Source: JAICIG01 sp035532215 (lineage in GTDB: Bacteria; Planctomycetota; Planctomycetia; Pirellulales; JAICIG01). Taken from it: 13,634 nt of DNA. The position numbers were made by a program, and so were the translations under genes. The notes below the pieces were generated by a model. It was not told the origin of the DNA and did no database searches. It saw nothing but the letters and a program-made list of their open reading frames with translations. Location of the stretch: positions 1 through 13,634 of the forward strand of contig DATKRK010000048.1 in assembly GCA_035532215.1 (NCBI GenBank), written 5' to 3'. This document shows, one piece after another, positions 1 to 8,094 of the stretch (positions within the stretch are counted from its first letter, which is position 1; the number at the start of each line of letters is the position of its first letter).

Positions 1-596
<596 letters not shown>

Positions 597-610
597 GGTG
601 CGCCTAAGGG

Positions 611-3067
611 TTATCTCGCCGAGGCAAAGTTAATCAGGACGAAAAGAGCCACCGTGCCAATCACGATCAGCATCACGTATTGCCGCAGCTTGCCGGTCTG
701 CAAGCCGCGGAGCGAAGTTCCGAGCGAATAAATCCAAGCCGCGGCCAGATTGACCAGCCCGTCGACGAAGTAGCGATCGATCAGGTCGTCGATGCTGGCC
801 AGTTTGCGCGTCCAGCGGGCCGTGTTGTCGATGAAGCCGTCGATCACGCGCCGATCGAGCGAGGCGATCAGAAACGCGATGAAGTAGCAGGGACGCACGA
901 ACAGGAAATCGTACAACTCGTCGAAAAACCACTTGCCGATCAGGAAGCGGTAGATGGGCAGGAACTGCTGCTTGACGTCGGCCGGGTTCAGCCAGCGGAC
1001 GCCGTAGAACACCGTGGCCAGCAGGAAGCCGCCCAGCGCCGTCGAGAAGGCGTACAGCGTGGCCGGCACGTGGATGTCGTGCGAGTGGCTGGCGTGCTCG
1101 TTGGGATACGCGAGGCCGGCCAACAGCACGCCTGCGCCCGTTTCGCCCGCGGGCCGGGCCTGTTCGAGCAGGTTCTGCACGCCCAGGCCGCCGACGAGCG
1201 GAACCCAATCGGGAACCGTGCAGCCGACCAGGGCCGCGAACACGGCCAGCACGATCAGCGGGCGGTACATGACCTTGGGCGATTCGTGGGCGTGCTCGTA
1301 AATGTGATGATCGCGCGGCTCGCCGGCGAACGTCATGTACCAGAGGCGGAACATGTAGAAGGCCGTGATCGCGGCGCCGCCCACCGCCGTGTAGAAGAAG
1401 ATCGAGCCGTGCAGGGGGTTCGATTGCGAGAACGACAGCGCCTGGGCGACAATGGCGTCTTTCGAGTAATAGCCGCTGAAGCCGAAAACGAACGGCACGC
1501 CGGCGCCGATGATCGCCAAACAGCCGACGAGCATCGTATAGCCGGTGTAGGGCATCTTCTTGAGCAAGCCGCCCATCTTCGGCATTTCGTTCGTGTGGGT
1601 GGCGTGGATCACCGAGCCGGAGCACATGAACAACAGGCTCTTGAAGAAGGCGTGCGTGAGCAGGTGGAACAAGCCGGCGGCCCAGCCGCCAACGCCCAGG
1701 GCCAACATCATGTAGCCCAACTGGCTGACGGTCGAATAGGCCAGCACGCGCTTGATGTCGGTGGCCGTGATGGCGATCGTGGCCGCCAGAAATAGCGTGA
1801 TGCCTCCGGTGTAGGCGATGACCAGCAGCACTTCAGGGGCAAAGGCCGGAAAGAAGCGGCCCACCAGGTAGACGCCGGCCGCGACCATCGTCGCCGAGTG
1901 TACGAGCGCCGAGACGGGCGTGGGGCCTTCCATGGCGTCGGGCAACCAGACGTGCAACGGGAATTGCGCGCTCTTGCCGACGCAGCCGCAGAAAATGCCG
2001 ACGCCGGCGATCACCAGCAGCCAGTAGCCGTACCGCTGCTCGCGCCAGGTCGGAATGCGCGATTCGATTTCGGAGGCGGCGGCGCCGGGCGCCAGCCGCG
2101 CGGGGTGCTTGAAGGCGATTTCTTCGACCGCGTCGAAAGCCGCCGCGCGGACCATGCCATCGGGGACGGTCAAGGCGTGGCCGTTGGCCGGGTCGCGGAC
2201 CTGGCTGAAAATGCCGCGTTCGATTTGGCCGTCGGCGTTCTTTACGTCGCCGAAGGCGAACGTGCCCAGGCTGCCCCAGAGGGCCATCAAGCCGACGATC
2301 ATGCCAAAGTCGCCGATGCGGTTGACGATGAACGCCTTGTTGGCGGCGTTCGAGGCGCTCTTGCGCTCGATGTAAAAGCCGATCAGGAAGTAGGAGCAGA
2401 TGCCCACCAATTCCCAGAACACGAACACCATCGCAATGTTGCCGGCATACACCAGGCCCAGCATGCTGAAGCAAAACAGCGACATGTATTGGAAAAAGCG
2501 GTGAAAGCGGCCGCGGCGATGCAGGTGCTGGCCATCGGCGAGCGTCACCTCGTGATCGGTGACGTCGTGCAGCTCGTCGTGCATGTAGCCGAGGGCGTAA
2601 AAGTGAATGCAGGTGCCGATCAGCGTGACCATCGCGAACATGCCGACGGTCAGGGCGTCGATGTAGTAGCTGATCGTGATCTTGAGCGAGCCGAACTGCC
2701 CGAGCGTGTAGAGATCGTTGGTGTAGGCGCGCGGCGATTCGTCGTGGCCGGCGGATTGCTCGGCGTGTTCCGCGGTCGCGGCTTCCGCCGCGGCATGTTC
2801 GGTTTCGCCATGTTCGGTTTCCGCAGCGGCGACGGCGTGCGCCTCGGCGCCGTGTTCGGCCGGCTTGAAGCCGTAATGTCCGAACCAGAAAATCAGCGCC
2901 AGCCAAGAGCACACGGCGCCAAAAAGGATTGCGGACGTCGCCAAGTAGCCCGCCCCGAGGCCGTGCTTGCCCATCCGCGGGCCGAACAGCACGATCAGCG
3001 TGAAGGAAGCCAAGGGCAGCAGCCAGGCGATGCCCAGAAGCGTCGGCAATGCAGTGGAGAGGTCCAT
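611..3067 (-). CDS. nuoL: NADH-quinone oxidoreductase subunit L (NuoL)
   Basis: Distal antiporter-like subunit of the complex I membrane arm, with the long lateral helix that couples quinone reduction to proton pumping. The predicted 818 residues exceed the usual 610-650. Hallmarks are FVFWELVGICSYFLIGFY (Glu219, equivalent to the key Glu144 of E. coli NuoL), KSAQFPLHVWLPDAMEGPTP (Lys365, equivalent to Lys229) and VSALVHSATMVAAGVY. The extra length is mostly two hydrophilic inserts. One, about residues 70-112, is rich in Ala, Glu and His and lies between the second and third membrane segments, probably periplasmic. The other is about residues 274-345. The ATG overlaps the nuoK stop by one base (TAATG), giving translational coupling. 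The terminal region 740-818 has the amphipathic and anchor helices of the family. Confidence 0.97.
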   Translation of the reverse strand: MDLSTALPTLLGIAWLLPLASFTLIVLFGPRMGKHGLGAGYLATSAILFGAVCSWLALIFWFGHYGFKPAEHGAEAHAVAAAETEHGETEHAAAEAATAEHAEQSAGHDESPRAYTNDLYTLGQFGSLKITISYYIDALTVGMFAMVTLIGTCIHFYALGYMHDELHDVTDHEVTLADGQHLHRRGRFHRFFQYMSLFCFSMLGLVYAGNIAMVFVFWELVGICSYFLIGFYIERKSASNAANKAFIVNRIGDFGMIVGLMALWGSLGTFAFGDVKNADGQIERGIFSQVRDPANGHALTVPDGMVRAAAFDAVEEIAFKHPARLAPGAAASEIESRIPTWREQRYGYWLLVIAGVGIFCGCVGKSAQFPLHVWLPDAMEGPTPVSALVHSATMVAAGVYLVGRFFPAFAPEVLLVIAYTGGITLFLAATIAITATDIKRVLAYSTVSQLGYMMLALGVGGWAAGLFHLLTHAFFKSLLFMCSGSVIHATHTNEMPKMGGLLKKMPYTGYTMLVGCLAIIGAGVPFVFGFSGYYSKDAIVAQALSFSQSNPLHGSIFFYTAVGGAAITAFYMFRLWYMTFAGEPRDHHIYEHAHESPKVMYRPLIVLAVFAALVGCTVPDWVPLVGGLGVQNLLEQARPAGETGAGVLLAGLAYPNEHASHSHDIHVPATLYAFSTALGGFLLATVFYGVRWLNPADVKQQFLPIYRFLIGKWFFDELYDFLFVRPCYFIAFLIASLDRRVIDGFIDNTARWTRKLASIDDLIDRYFVDGLVNLAAAWIYSLGTSLRGLQTGKLRQYVMLIVIGTVALFVLINFASAR

Positions 3068-3399
3068 TAGCCCTTCAACTCGTCGGCCCGATCGACGTCG
3101 ACCGTCGAATGGTTGTTGTAGAAATTCAGCGTGATGGCCAAGGCCACGGCGGCTTCGGCCGCGGCCAGCACGATCACGAACAAGGCGATGAATTGGCCGT
3201 CCAGCCCCAGGCTGCGTCCGGGCGCCGTGGTGAGAAACTTGCTCGACAGCGCGACGAAGTTGACGTTGGCGCCGTTGAGCACCAGTTCGACGCCCATCAA
3301 CACGCCCAGCGCGTTGCGCTTGGTCGCCATCGAGACCACGCCACAGACGAACATGATCGCGCCGACGGCCATGAAGTGCGAGATGCCGACAGGTTCCAT
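3067..3399 (-). CDS. nuoK: NADH-quinone oxidoreductase subunit K (NuoK)
   Basis: Small three-helix membrane subunit of complex I (110 residues, normal size about 100). Two buried glutamates needed for proton transfer are visible: Glu38 in LMGVELVLNGANVNFVA and Glu82 in VLAAAEAAVALAI, corresponding to Glu36 and Glu72 of E. coli NuoK. A roughly 10-residue loop (about 54-66, KFLTTAPGRSLGL) separates the second and third helices. The frame is open upstream to 3633, but that part reads across the nuoJ coding region in another frame and is not NuoK-like. The ATG at 3399 starts the family's usual N-terminus and is preceded by AGAGGT about 9 nt upstream, so I chose it. It sits 13 nt after the nuoJ stop and overlaps the nuoL start by one base. 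Confidence 0.96.
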   Translation of the reverse strand: MEPVGISHFMAVGAIMFVCGVVSMATKRNALGVLMGVELVLNGANVNFVALSSKFLTTAPGRSLGLDGQFIALFVIVLAAAEAAVALAITLNFYNNHSTVDVDRADELKG

Positions 3400-3412
3400 G
3401 CTTGGTAAACCT

Positions 3413-4015
3413 CTAACTCGTCGCGCGGCGCTTGGTGCGGGCCAGGTAGGCCGCGCCGACGAGCACCACGAGCAAGTGAACCGAGACGATTTCGAACGGC
3501 AATAAATATCCGGACATGCCGGGCTGCAATTCTTTGGGCGCCCCTGCGAGCTTGTCGACGCGCACGCCGAGCAGGCCCATGCCCAGCCGCGTGGCGGTAT
3601 CCGGCTGTGCGCCGGGCTCGGCCGATTCGGCAAGTTCAGCCGATTCGGCCTCGGCGGGAGCGTTGGTCCACTCGCGAATGCTGAACGAGGCCGGAATCAA
3701 CAGCGCCAACAGCGAACCCGACACGAGCGCGGCCAGAATCCAATCGCCGCCGCGCGTCTTCATCGAAATGAAAGGGCCTTGGGCCGTCAGCATCACGCCG
3801 AACACCAGCAGCACGAGCGTGCCGCCGACATAGATCATCAGTTGCATGGCGCCGACGAAATCGGCGCCTGCCAAAAAGAACAAACCCGCCGTGGCGCCGA
3901 GCGAAAAGACCAGATACAGCGCCATGCGAACGATGTTGCTCGACAGGACCACCATCACGGCGAACCCGCAGGCCAACAGCGAGAACAGCAGAAAGAAGAA
4001 GGTATGCCAGTTCAC
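3413..4015 (-). CDS. nuoJ: NADH-quinone oxidoreductase subunit J (NuoJ)
   Basis: Membrane subunit of complex I with five expected helices, next to NuoK and NuoH; its third helix takes part in conformational coupling. The hallmark GADFVGAMQLMIYVGGTLVLLVFGVML is seen across residues 50-76. Helices at about 5-25, 29-48, 92-112 and 172-192 account for the rest. Between the fourth and fifth helices is an Ala/Glu-rich low-complexity insert at about residues 118-138 (APAEAESAELAESAEPGAQP), which makes the protein 200 residues long. The start is GTG at 4013-4015, with a strong GAGGAGG ribosome binding site about 8 nt upstream and only 2 nt from the nuoH stop. The normal nuoI between H and J is absent here; it lies at 9447-9974. 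Confidence 0.95.
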   Translation of the reverse strand: MNWHTFFFLLFSLLACGFAVMVVLSSNIVRMALYLVFSLGATAGLFFLAGADFVGAMQLMIYVGGTLVLLVFGVMLTAQGPFISMKTRGGDWILAALVSGSLLALLIPASFSIREWTNAPAEAESAELAESAEPGAQPDTATRLGMGLLGVRVDKLAGAPKELQPGMSGYLLPFEIVSVHLLVVLVGAAYLARTKRRATS

Positions 4016-4017
4016 GC

Positions 4018-5334
4018 TTAATGCCCTCCTCGGGCGAGAGTTTTGGGTTCAAGGGCCTGCCGTGTGGCGACCTGCATGCGGCTGTCGCCAGACACGAGGC
4101 CGGCGGTTGTCAGTTGCTTGGGTCGCGCGCTCGCCGTCTTCTCTTCAGACTCAGCCTCTTCCGGCTCGGCCGCTTCCGGCGCCGGCGATTCGGCGGCGGG
4201 CGCGGGTTCGCTGGCGACAATATAGCGCTCGCCATACGGCTTGCGCATGCTGGTCACGCCCCCCGGAAAACTGTAAGTCCAGACGACGGCGCCCAGGAAC
4301 ATGACCGCGGCGATCGGCGTGCAGTATTTCAAACAGGTCTTCATCACCTGATCGATGCGCAGCCGCGGCAGCGTCCAGCGCACCCACATCATGAACGTGA
4401 CCCACAGGCAGCACTTGAAGATGAAGTTCAGCATGCCCAGAAAGTTACCCAGATAGCCGAGCACGGGATGAACCGAGTGCTTCAGCCCGAGCCATTCAGT
4501 GATCGGCAGCGGGCCATTCCAGCCGCCGAAGAACAAAATGGCGGCCAGACCACTGACGGCGAACATCGAGCCGTACTCAGCCATGAAGAAGAAGCTCCAG
4601 CGCAACCCGGAGTATTCTGTATGGAACCCGGCGACCAATTCGCTTTCGGCTTCGGCCAAGTCGAACGGCGCGCGGTTCACGCTGGCCAATGCACAGGTGA
4701 AATAGACCCAGAAAGTGATGAAGGTGAACGGGTCGTGGAAGATGAACCAGTTGGTGAACAGGCCCTCTTGCATGCGGCCGATTTCAACCAGGTCCATCTT
4801 GCCGGCGACCAACACGGGCACGACGACGCACATGCCCATCGGCACTTCATAACTGACCACCTGCGCCGCTTCTCGCATGCCGCCGAACAGCGACCACTTC
4901 GAGGCCGACGAATAGCCGGCCAGGATGACGCCGAACACCTCGAGCCCCATCACGGCCAGAATGAAAAACACGCCGACGTTCAGATCGACGGCCACCCAGC
5001 CGTCGCTGAAGGGCAACGCGAAATACGCACAAAACGACGCACAAAAGCTGATGTAGGGCGCCAGGCGGAACAACAACCCGTCCGCCCCTTCGGGCATCAG
5101 GTCTTCTTTGGTGATCAGCTTCAAGCCGTCGGCCAGCGTTTGCAGCCAGCCGAACTTGCCGCCCACGCGCGTCGGACCGAGACGGTCTTGAATGCGACCG
5201 GCCACCTTGCGTTCCAGCCAGATGAAGACCAAAGCGCCTACGGCGACGACCTGAATCAACAACGCGCAGTGGATCAGTGCGGCCAGCAAATAGGCCAGCC
5301 ACTGCGGCACGTATTGGGCAAAGAACTCAGCCAC
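4018..5334 (-). CDS. nuoH: NADH-quinone oxidoreductase subunit H (NuoH)
   Basis: Membrane subunit that forms the quinone-chamber entrance and joins the peripheral and membrane arms of complex I. Clear hallmarks are ERKVAGRIQDRLGPTRVG and LADGLKLITKED (about residues 41-77), SLFGGMREAAQVVSYE, and APFDLAEAESELVAGFHTEY with its conserved acidic residues. It has 438 residues against about 320-350 in most bacteria. The excess is partly a C-terminal hydrophilic tail from about residue 375, very rich in Ala, Glu and Pro, ending RGGH. The start is GTG at 5332-5334, giving the expected N-terminus MAEFFAQYVPQW; its ribosome binding site is poor. A 174-nt gap separates it from the toxin gene upstream, and a promoter-like pair lies in that gap. 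Confidence 0.96.
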   Translation of the reverse strand: MAEFFAQYVPQWLAYLLAALIHCALLIQVVAVGALVFIWLERKVAGRIQDRLGPTRVGGKFGWLQTLADGLKLITKEDLMPEGADGLLFRLAPYISFCASFCAYFALPFSDGWVAVDLNVGVFFILAVMGLEVFGVILAGYSSASKWSLFGGMREAAQVVSYEVPMGMCVVVPVLVAGKMDLVEIGRMQEGLFTNWFIFHDPFTFITFWVYFTCALASVNRAPFDLAEAESELVAGFHTEYSGLRWSFFFMAEYGSMFAVSGLAAILFFGGWNGPLPITEWLGLKHSVHPVLGYLGNFLGMLNFIFKCCLWVTFMMWVRWTLPRLRIDQVMKTCLKYCTPIAAVMFLGAVVWTYSFPGGVTSMRKPYGERYIVASEPAPAAESPAPEAAEPEEAESEEKTASARPKQLTTAGLVSGDSRMQVATRQALEPKTLARGGH

Positions 5335-5373
5335 GCTTGCGCTCGCCGTCGTTGGGGAAATTCAAGATCGTGA

Positions 5374-5403
5374 AATATGGCACAAACAGCGGTCGATTTA
5401 CAA
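5374..5403 (-). promoter_or_regulatory. putative promoter for nuoHJKLM
   Basis: On the minus strand, TTGTAA (5398-5403) and CATATT (5374-5379) are separated by 18 bp and resemble sigma70-type -35 and -10 boxes. The likely start site is about 33 nt before the nuoH GTG. The surrounding 5360-5465 stretch is visibly richer in A/T than the genes on either side. This would let the membrane-arm genes be transcribed independently of the toxin-antitoxin pair upstream. Pattern match only. Confidence 0.4.
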
Positions 5404-5435
5404 GCCCCTCGGACGTTATTTATGGTTTGGGACTT

Positions 5436-5463
5436 CCCTATTCGCTCAGGTTATTAAATAGGG
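5436..5463. repeat. inverted repeat between toxin gene and nuoH
   Basis: CCCTATT (5436-5442) is matched by AATAGGG (5457-5463) with a 14-nt loop, a perfect 7-bp inverted repeat. No T-run follows on the minus strand, so it is not a standard intrinsic terminator. It could be an operator, a processing site or a boundary scar of the inserted toxin-antitoxin cassette. Confidence 0.4.
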
Positions 5464-5508
5464 ATTCCGGCGGTGCGAGAATAGAGCATCGGACTCGCTC
5501 ATCGCGAC

Positions 5509-5895
5509 TCACCACAGGCGGGTCACTCCATACAGATCGATCGCTGCGTCGGCGCTCACCACGGAAATCTGTTCCGCGATTGCCTGCGAGACGATCATCC
5601 TGTCGAAAGGGTCTTTGTGGTGCATCGGCAATGAAGCCAGGATTGCAGCGTGTCGAACTTCGATCGGCAGAACCGAAAAGTCGTTGCCCTCGATTCCTTC
5701 CATGAAGAACTGCTCGAACGGCGCCGTCAGAGCGTATTTGTTGAGGCTCACCTTGATGGCGATTTCCCAATAACTGGCCGGACTGACGACGATCTCGTTG
5801 GTCGGTTCGGCGATGAGCGTCAGGGCGGCGGCACTCAACTGCGAGTCCTTCGTGACGAACCATAGGAAGGCATGCGTATCGAGCAACAGCCTCAC
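5509..5895 (-). CDS. PIN-domain toxin, VapC family (type II toxin-antitoxin)
   Basis: A 128-residue PIN-domain protein, the normal size for VapC toxins, which are Mg2+-dependent ribonucleases that cut tRNA, rRNA or mRNA and are inhibited by a partner antitoxin. The acidic active-site set is complete: Asp6 in LLLDTHAFLW, Glu44 in SYWEIAIK, Asp98 in DPFDRMIVSQA and Asp116 in VVSADAAI. The DTHAFLW and DPFDR forms are typical of the PIN subgroup paired with Phd/YefM-type antitoxins. The GTG start (5893-5895) overlaps the antitoxin stop by 4 nt (GTGA), so translation is coupled. All catalytic residues are kept, so it is probably active. It sits inside the nuo locus between nuoD and nuoH in the same direction. 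The RNA target is unknown. Confidence 0.92.
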   Translation of the reverse strand: MRLLLDTHAFLWFVTKDSQLSAAALTLIAEPTNEIVVSPASYWEIAIKVSLNKYALTAPFEQFFMEGIEGNDFSVLPIEVRHAAILASLPMHHKDPFDRMIVSQAIAEQISVVSADAAIDLYGVTRLW

Positions 5896-6125
5896 GGCAT
5901 GTACTCGCTAAAGCCCTCGAGATGCTCTTCGTCCTCGACGAGCAAGTGAATCATCCCCTTGCAGTTGCCGGGCGCACGAGGCTTCGGCTGCCTGGCCGGT
6001 TCGCTCACCAACTTCGCCACCGGGCGCTGGTTCTCGGTGATGATCACCACTTCACCGGGCGCCAATTGATGGATCAACTCCTTCAGCTTGGCCTGCGCCT
6101 CATCCACTGAGATTGTCACCGACAT
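5892..6125 (-). CDS. Phd/YefM-type antitoxin
   Basis: A 77-residue antitoxin for the PIN toxin that follows. The N-terminal part (about 1-45: SVTISVDEAQAKLKELI, then GEVVIITENQRPVAKLV) is the Phd/YefM DNA-binding fold, which dimerises and normally represses its own operon. The C-terminal part (about 55-77, with EDEEHLEGFSEYMP) would wrap and neutralise the toxin. I chose ATG 6125 because GGGAGGA (6130-6136) stands 5 nt before it; a GTG at 6138-6140 in frame would lie upstream of that ribosome binding site. Only 25 nt separate it from the nuoD stop. There is no room for a clear own promoter, so it may be expressed with the nuo genes, unless a promoter lies inside nuoD. Confidence 0.9.
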   Translation of the reverse strand: MSVTISVDEAQAKLKELIHQLAPGEVVIITENQRPVAKLVSEPARQPKPRAPGNCKGMIHLLVEDEEHLEGFSEYMP

Positions 6126-6129
6126 TGAA

Positions 6130-6136
6130 TCCTCCC
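6130..6136 (-). promoter_or_regulatory. ribosome binding site fixing the antitoxin start
   Basis: GGGAGGA on the minus strand, with 5 nt before ATG 6125. It is stronger than most ribosome binding sites in this locus, consistent with antitoxin being made in excess over toxin. Confidence 0.7.
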
Positions 6137-6150
6137 GCACTTTCGACCCG

Positions 6151-7356
6151 TCAGCGGTCGATCTCGCCCATCACGATATCCAGCGAACCGACGATCGCCG
6201 GCACGTCCGCAATCAGGCAGCCGCGGCAGATCTCGTGCGTCACCGACAAGTTACAGAAGCAACTGCTGCGCGCTCGGGCCCGCCAAGGGATCGGCGAGCC
6301 GTCGCTCACGATGTAAAAGCCCATCTGGCCCCGCGGGGATTCGGTTTCCAAATACGCCTCGCCCTTGGGAAGCTTCTCGTTGAGCTTCAGCGGAATGTTG
6401 TGCGAGCCTTGGGCCGTGCTGTAACGATCGATCGCCTGGCGGACCAAGTCGATCGACTGCATGACTTCGAGCATCCGCACATAGAACCGGTGCCAGCAGT
6501 CGCCCAGCACGGCCGATGCGGGCACCGGCGGATAATCGTGATCTTGCGGATAATGCCCGTCCTTCTCGACGATGATCTCGAAGGCGTAGCCGTCGTACAT
6601 TTCGGTATAGCGGTCTTCGCCGTCGCGGCGCAGATCCCAATCGACGCCGCTGCCGCGCAGCACCGGGCCGGTGCAACCGTAACTCACGGCCATTTCGGGC
6701 GAGAGCACGCCGATGCCGGCCGCGCGGCGAACGAAGATCGCGTTGCTGGTCAGCAGCGTGTGACACTCGTTAATGATCGGCGTCAATTGATCGAGGAACT
6801 GTTCGCACTGCTTCAGCCAGCCGGGCGGCAGGTCGTGCGTGGCGCCGCCAACCGTCAGGTAGCTATAGGTCAGCCGGGCGCCGCAGGCCATCTCGAACAG
6901 GTCGAGAATCTTTTCGCGTTCACGAAAGGCGTACAAAAAGGGGCTGAACGTGCCGAGATCGAGCCCGTAAGCGCCCATGCCCACCAGATGGCTGGCGATG
7001 CGGCCCATCTCGGCGATGATCACTCGCAGATGCTTGGCCTTTTCGGGCAGCTCGAGCTTCATCAGCTTTTCGACCGTCAGAGCCCAGCCGAGATTCATGT
7101 TCATGCCGGCCAGATAGTCCATCCGGTCGGTGTAGGGAATCCACTGCTTGGGCGTCAGGTTCTCGCCGATCTTTTCGGCGCAGCGGTGCAAGTAGCCGAT
7201 ATGAGGCGTGACTTCCGAGACGATTTCGCCGTCGGTCCTCAGCACCAGCCGCAGCACGCCGTGCGTGCTCGGGTGCTGCGGACCCATATTCACCAACATT
7301 TCGTCGGTGCGAACGTCGAACTCTATAATCCGGGGATCGTCTAAATGCGTCGCCAT
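6151..7356 (-). CDS. nuoD: NADH-quinone oxidoreductase subunit D (NuoD, 49 kDa)
   Basis: Peripheral-arm subunit of complex I, homologous to the [NiFe]-hydrogenase large subunit; with NuoB it forms the quinone-reduction site. The 401-residue product carries NMGPQHPSTHGVLRLVL (about 23-39), HIGYLHRCAEK, MDYLAGMNMNL, FYAFRER-type FLYAFRERE and the closing SLDIVMGEIDR. The histidines of GPQHPSTHG, near the quinone head group in known structures, are present. The frame is open to a TTG at 7401, but the ATG at 7354-7356 gives the family N-terminus and has AGGAA about 10 nt upstream. The gap to the nuoC stop is 51 nt. It is a separate protein, not fused to NuoC. Its direct partner NuoB is not encoded in this window. 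Confidence 0.96.
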   Translation of the reverse strand: MATHLDDPRIIEFDVRTDEMLVNMGPQHPSTHGVLRLVLRTDGEIVSEVTPHIGYLHRCAEKIGENLTPKQWIPYTDRMDYLAGMNMNLGWALTVEKLMKLELPEKAKHLRVIIAEMGRIASHLVGMGAYGLDLGTFSPFLYAFREREKILDLFEMACGARLTYSYLTVGGATHDLPPGWLKQCEQFLDQLTPIINECHTLLTSNAIFVRRAAGIGVLSPEMAVSYGCTGPVLRGSGVDWDLRRDGEDRYTEMYDGYAFEIIVEKDGHYPQDHDYPPVPASAVLGDCWHRFYVRMLEVMQSIDLVRQAIDRYSTAQGSHNIPLKLNEKLPKGEAYLETESPRGQMGFYIVSDGSPIPWRARARSSCFCNLSVTHEICRGCLIADVPAIVGSLDIVMGEIDR

Positions 7357-7407
7357 CGAATGCGATTTCCTGTTGCGCCAGGCCGCCGCCTTGCGGCCCA
7401 ATCGCCT

Positions 7408-7938
7408 CTATCTGTTGCGGATGCCGTGATACTCAAGGGGCATCTCGTAATCTTTTCGCAAGGGGTGGCCGACCCAATCTTCGGGGCACAAGATGCGCCG
7501 CAGATTGGGATGGCCCGTGAAATACACGCCGCACAAATCGTAAACTTCGCGCTCGTGCCAGTCGGCCGTGCCCCACAGGCCGCTGACCGTGGGAACTTCC
7601 GGCAGCTCGCCCGCGACGCCGTCGCGCCAGCGCGGCAGCATCACCTTCAGCACCAGGCTCGTCTTGTTGGGCAAGCTCCAGAGGTGATACACGACCTCCA
7701 GGTGCGGCTCCCAGCCGGTTTTGCTCGCCTTTTTAGGATCGGGCTCGAAGTAATCGACGCCGCTGATGCAGTTCAACATATTGAACCGCAGCTTGGGATC
7801 GTCGCGCAAATAGCGGCAGACTTCGAGCAGGCCGTCGGGCGAAACTTCGATCCAAGGATCGAGCGCTTCGAGATTGGCGCCCGTGATCTTGTCGCCGAAC
7901 TTCTTCTTCAACTGATCCAGAAAGGCCTGGCCGCTCAT
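7408..7938 (-). CDS. nuoC: NADH-quinone oxidoreductase subunit C (NuoC, 30 kDa)
   Basis: Peripheral-arm subunit of complex I that supports NuoD. The 176-residue product has the 30-kDa subunit signature at about residues 124-165: TADWHEREVYDLCGVYF, GHPNLRRILCPEDWVGHPLRKDYE. An N-terminal domain with FNMLNCISGVDYF and EVVYHLWSL matches the family. The ATG at 7936-7938 has only a weak purine-rich ribosome binding site (AGAGA). Upstream lie 167 nt of hairpin repeats before the nuoA stop, where nuoB would normally be. Length and motifs look intact. Confidence 0.96.
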   Translation of the reverse strand: MSGQAFLDQLKKKFGDKITGANLEALDPWIEVSPDGLLEVCRYLRDDPKLRFNMLNCISGVDYFEPDPKKASKTGWEPHLEVVYHLWSLPNKTSLVLKVMLPRWRDGVAGELPEVPTVSGLWGTADWHEREVYDLCGVYFTGHPNLRRILCPEDWVGHPLRKDYEMPLEYHGIRNR

Positions 7939-7962
7939 TCAATCGTCTCTGTTGTTGTCTCT

Positions 7963-8094
7963 GTAGGTCAGGCTTTCCAGCCTGACGCCCGTCAAGTAGG
8001 TCAGGCTTTCCAGCCTGACTTCGTCAAAGCAGGCGGGGCTTTTAGCCCGACGTCGTCAGGCTCGAAAGCCTGACCTACGGAAAGCCTGACCTGC
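7963..8094. repeat. cluster of REP-like hairpin repeats (family 1) between nuoA and nuoC
   Basis: Two identical 24-bp units (7963-7986 and 7996-8019, spaced 33 bp) each consist of GTAG plus the hairpin GTCAGGCTTTCCAGCCTGAC (8-bp perfect stem, TTCC loop). A third, diverged unit (8030-8051) keeps a GGGCT/AGCCC core with changed bases on both arms. A fourth is inverted (8055-8078: same stem, CGAA loop, ending CTAC), and a fifth partial inverted copy is at 8079-8094. Stems are conserved while loops vary, and GTAG or its complement borders the full units, as in REP elements mobilised by RAYT/TnpA-REP enzymes. In the nuo transcript these would form stacked hairpins. Confidence 0.85.

Noticed and set aside
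3400..3633. Upstream extension of the nuoK frame
   Set aside because: It overlaps nuoJ in another frame, lacks NuoK character, and a better-placed ATG with a ribosome binding site is at 3399.
4021..5373. Long plus-strand open frame (450 codons) opposite nuoH, and similar ones opposite nuoL (1898-3070) and nuoD (6088-7344)
   Set aside because: They are mirror frames of GC-rich genes. The proteins are rich in Arg, Gln, His and Ala without family motifs, and the opposite strand encodes clear complex I subunits.
7357..7401. TTG start giving a 15-residue longer NuoD
   Set aside because: The added residues (MGRKAAAWRNRKSHS) are not family-like; ATG 7356 fits known NuoD N-termini. It cannot be fully excluded, since AGAGG lies just before the TTG.
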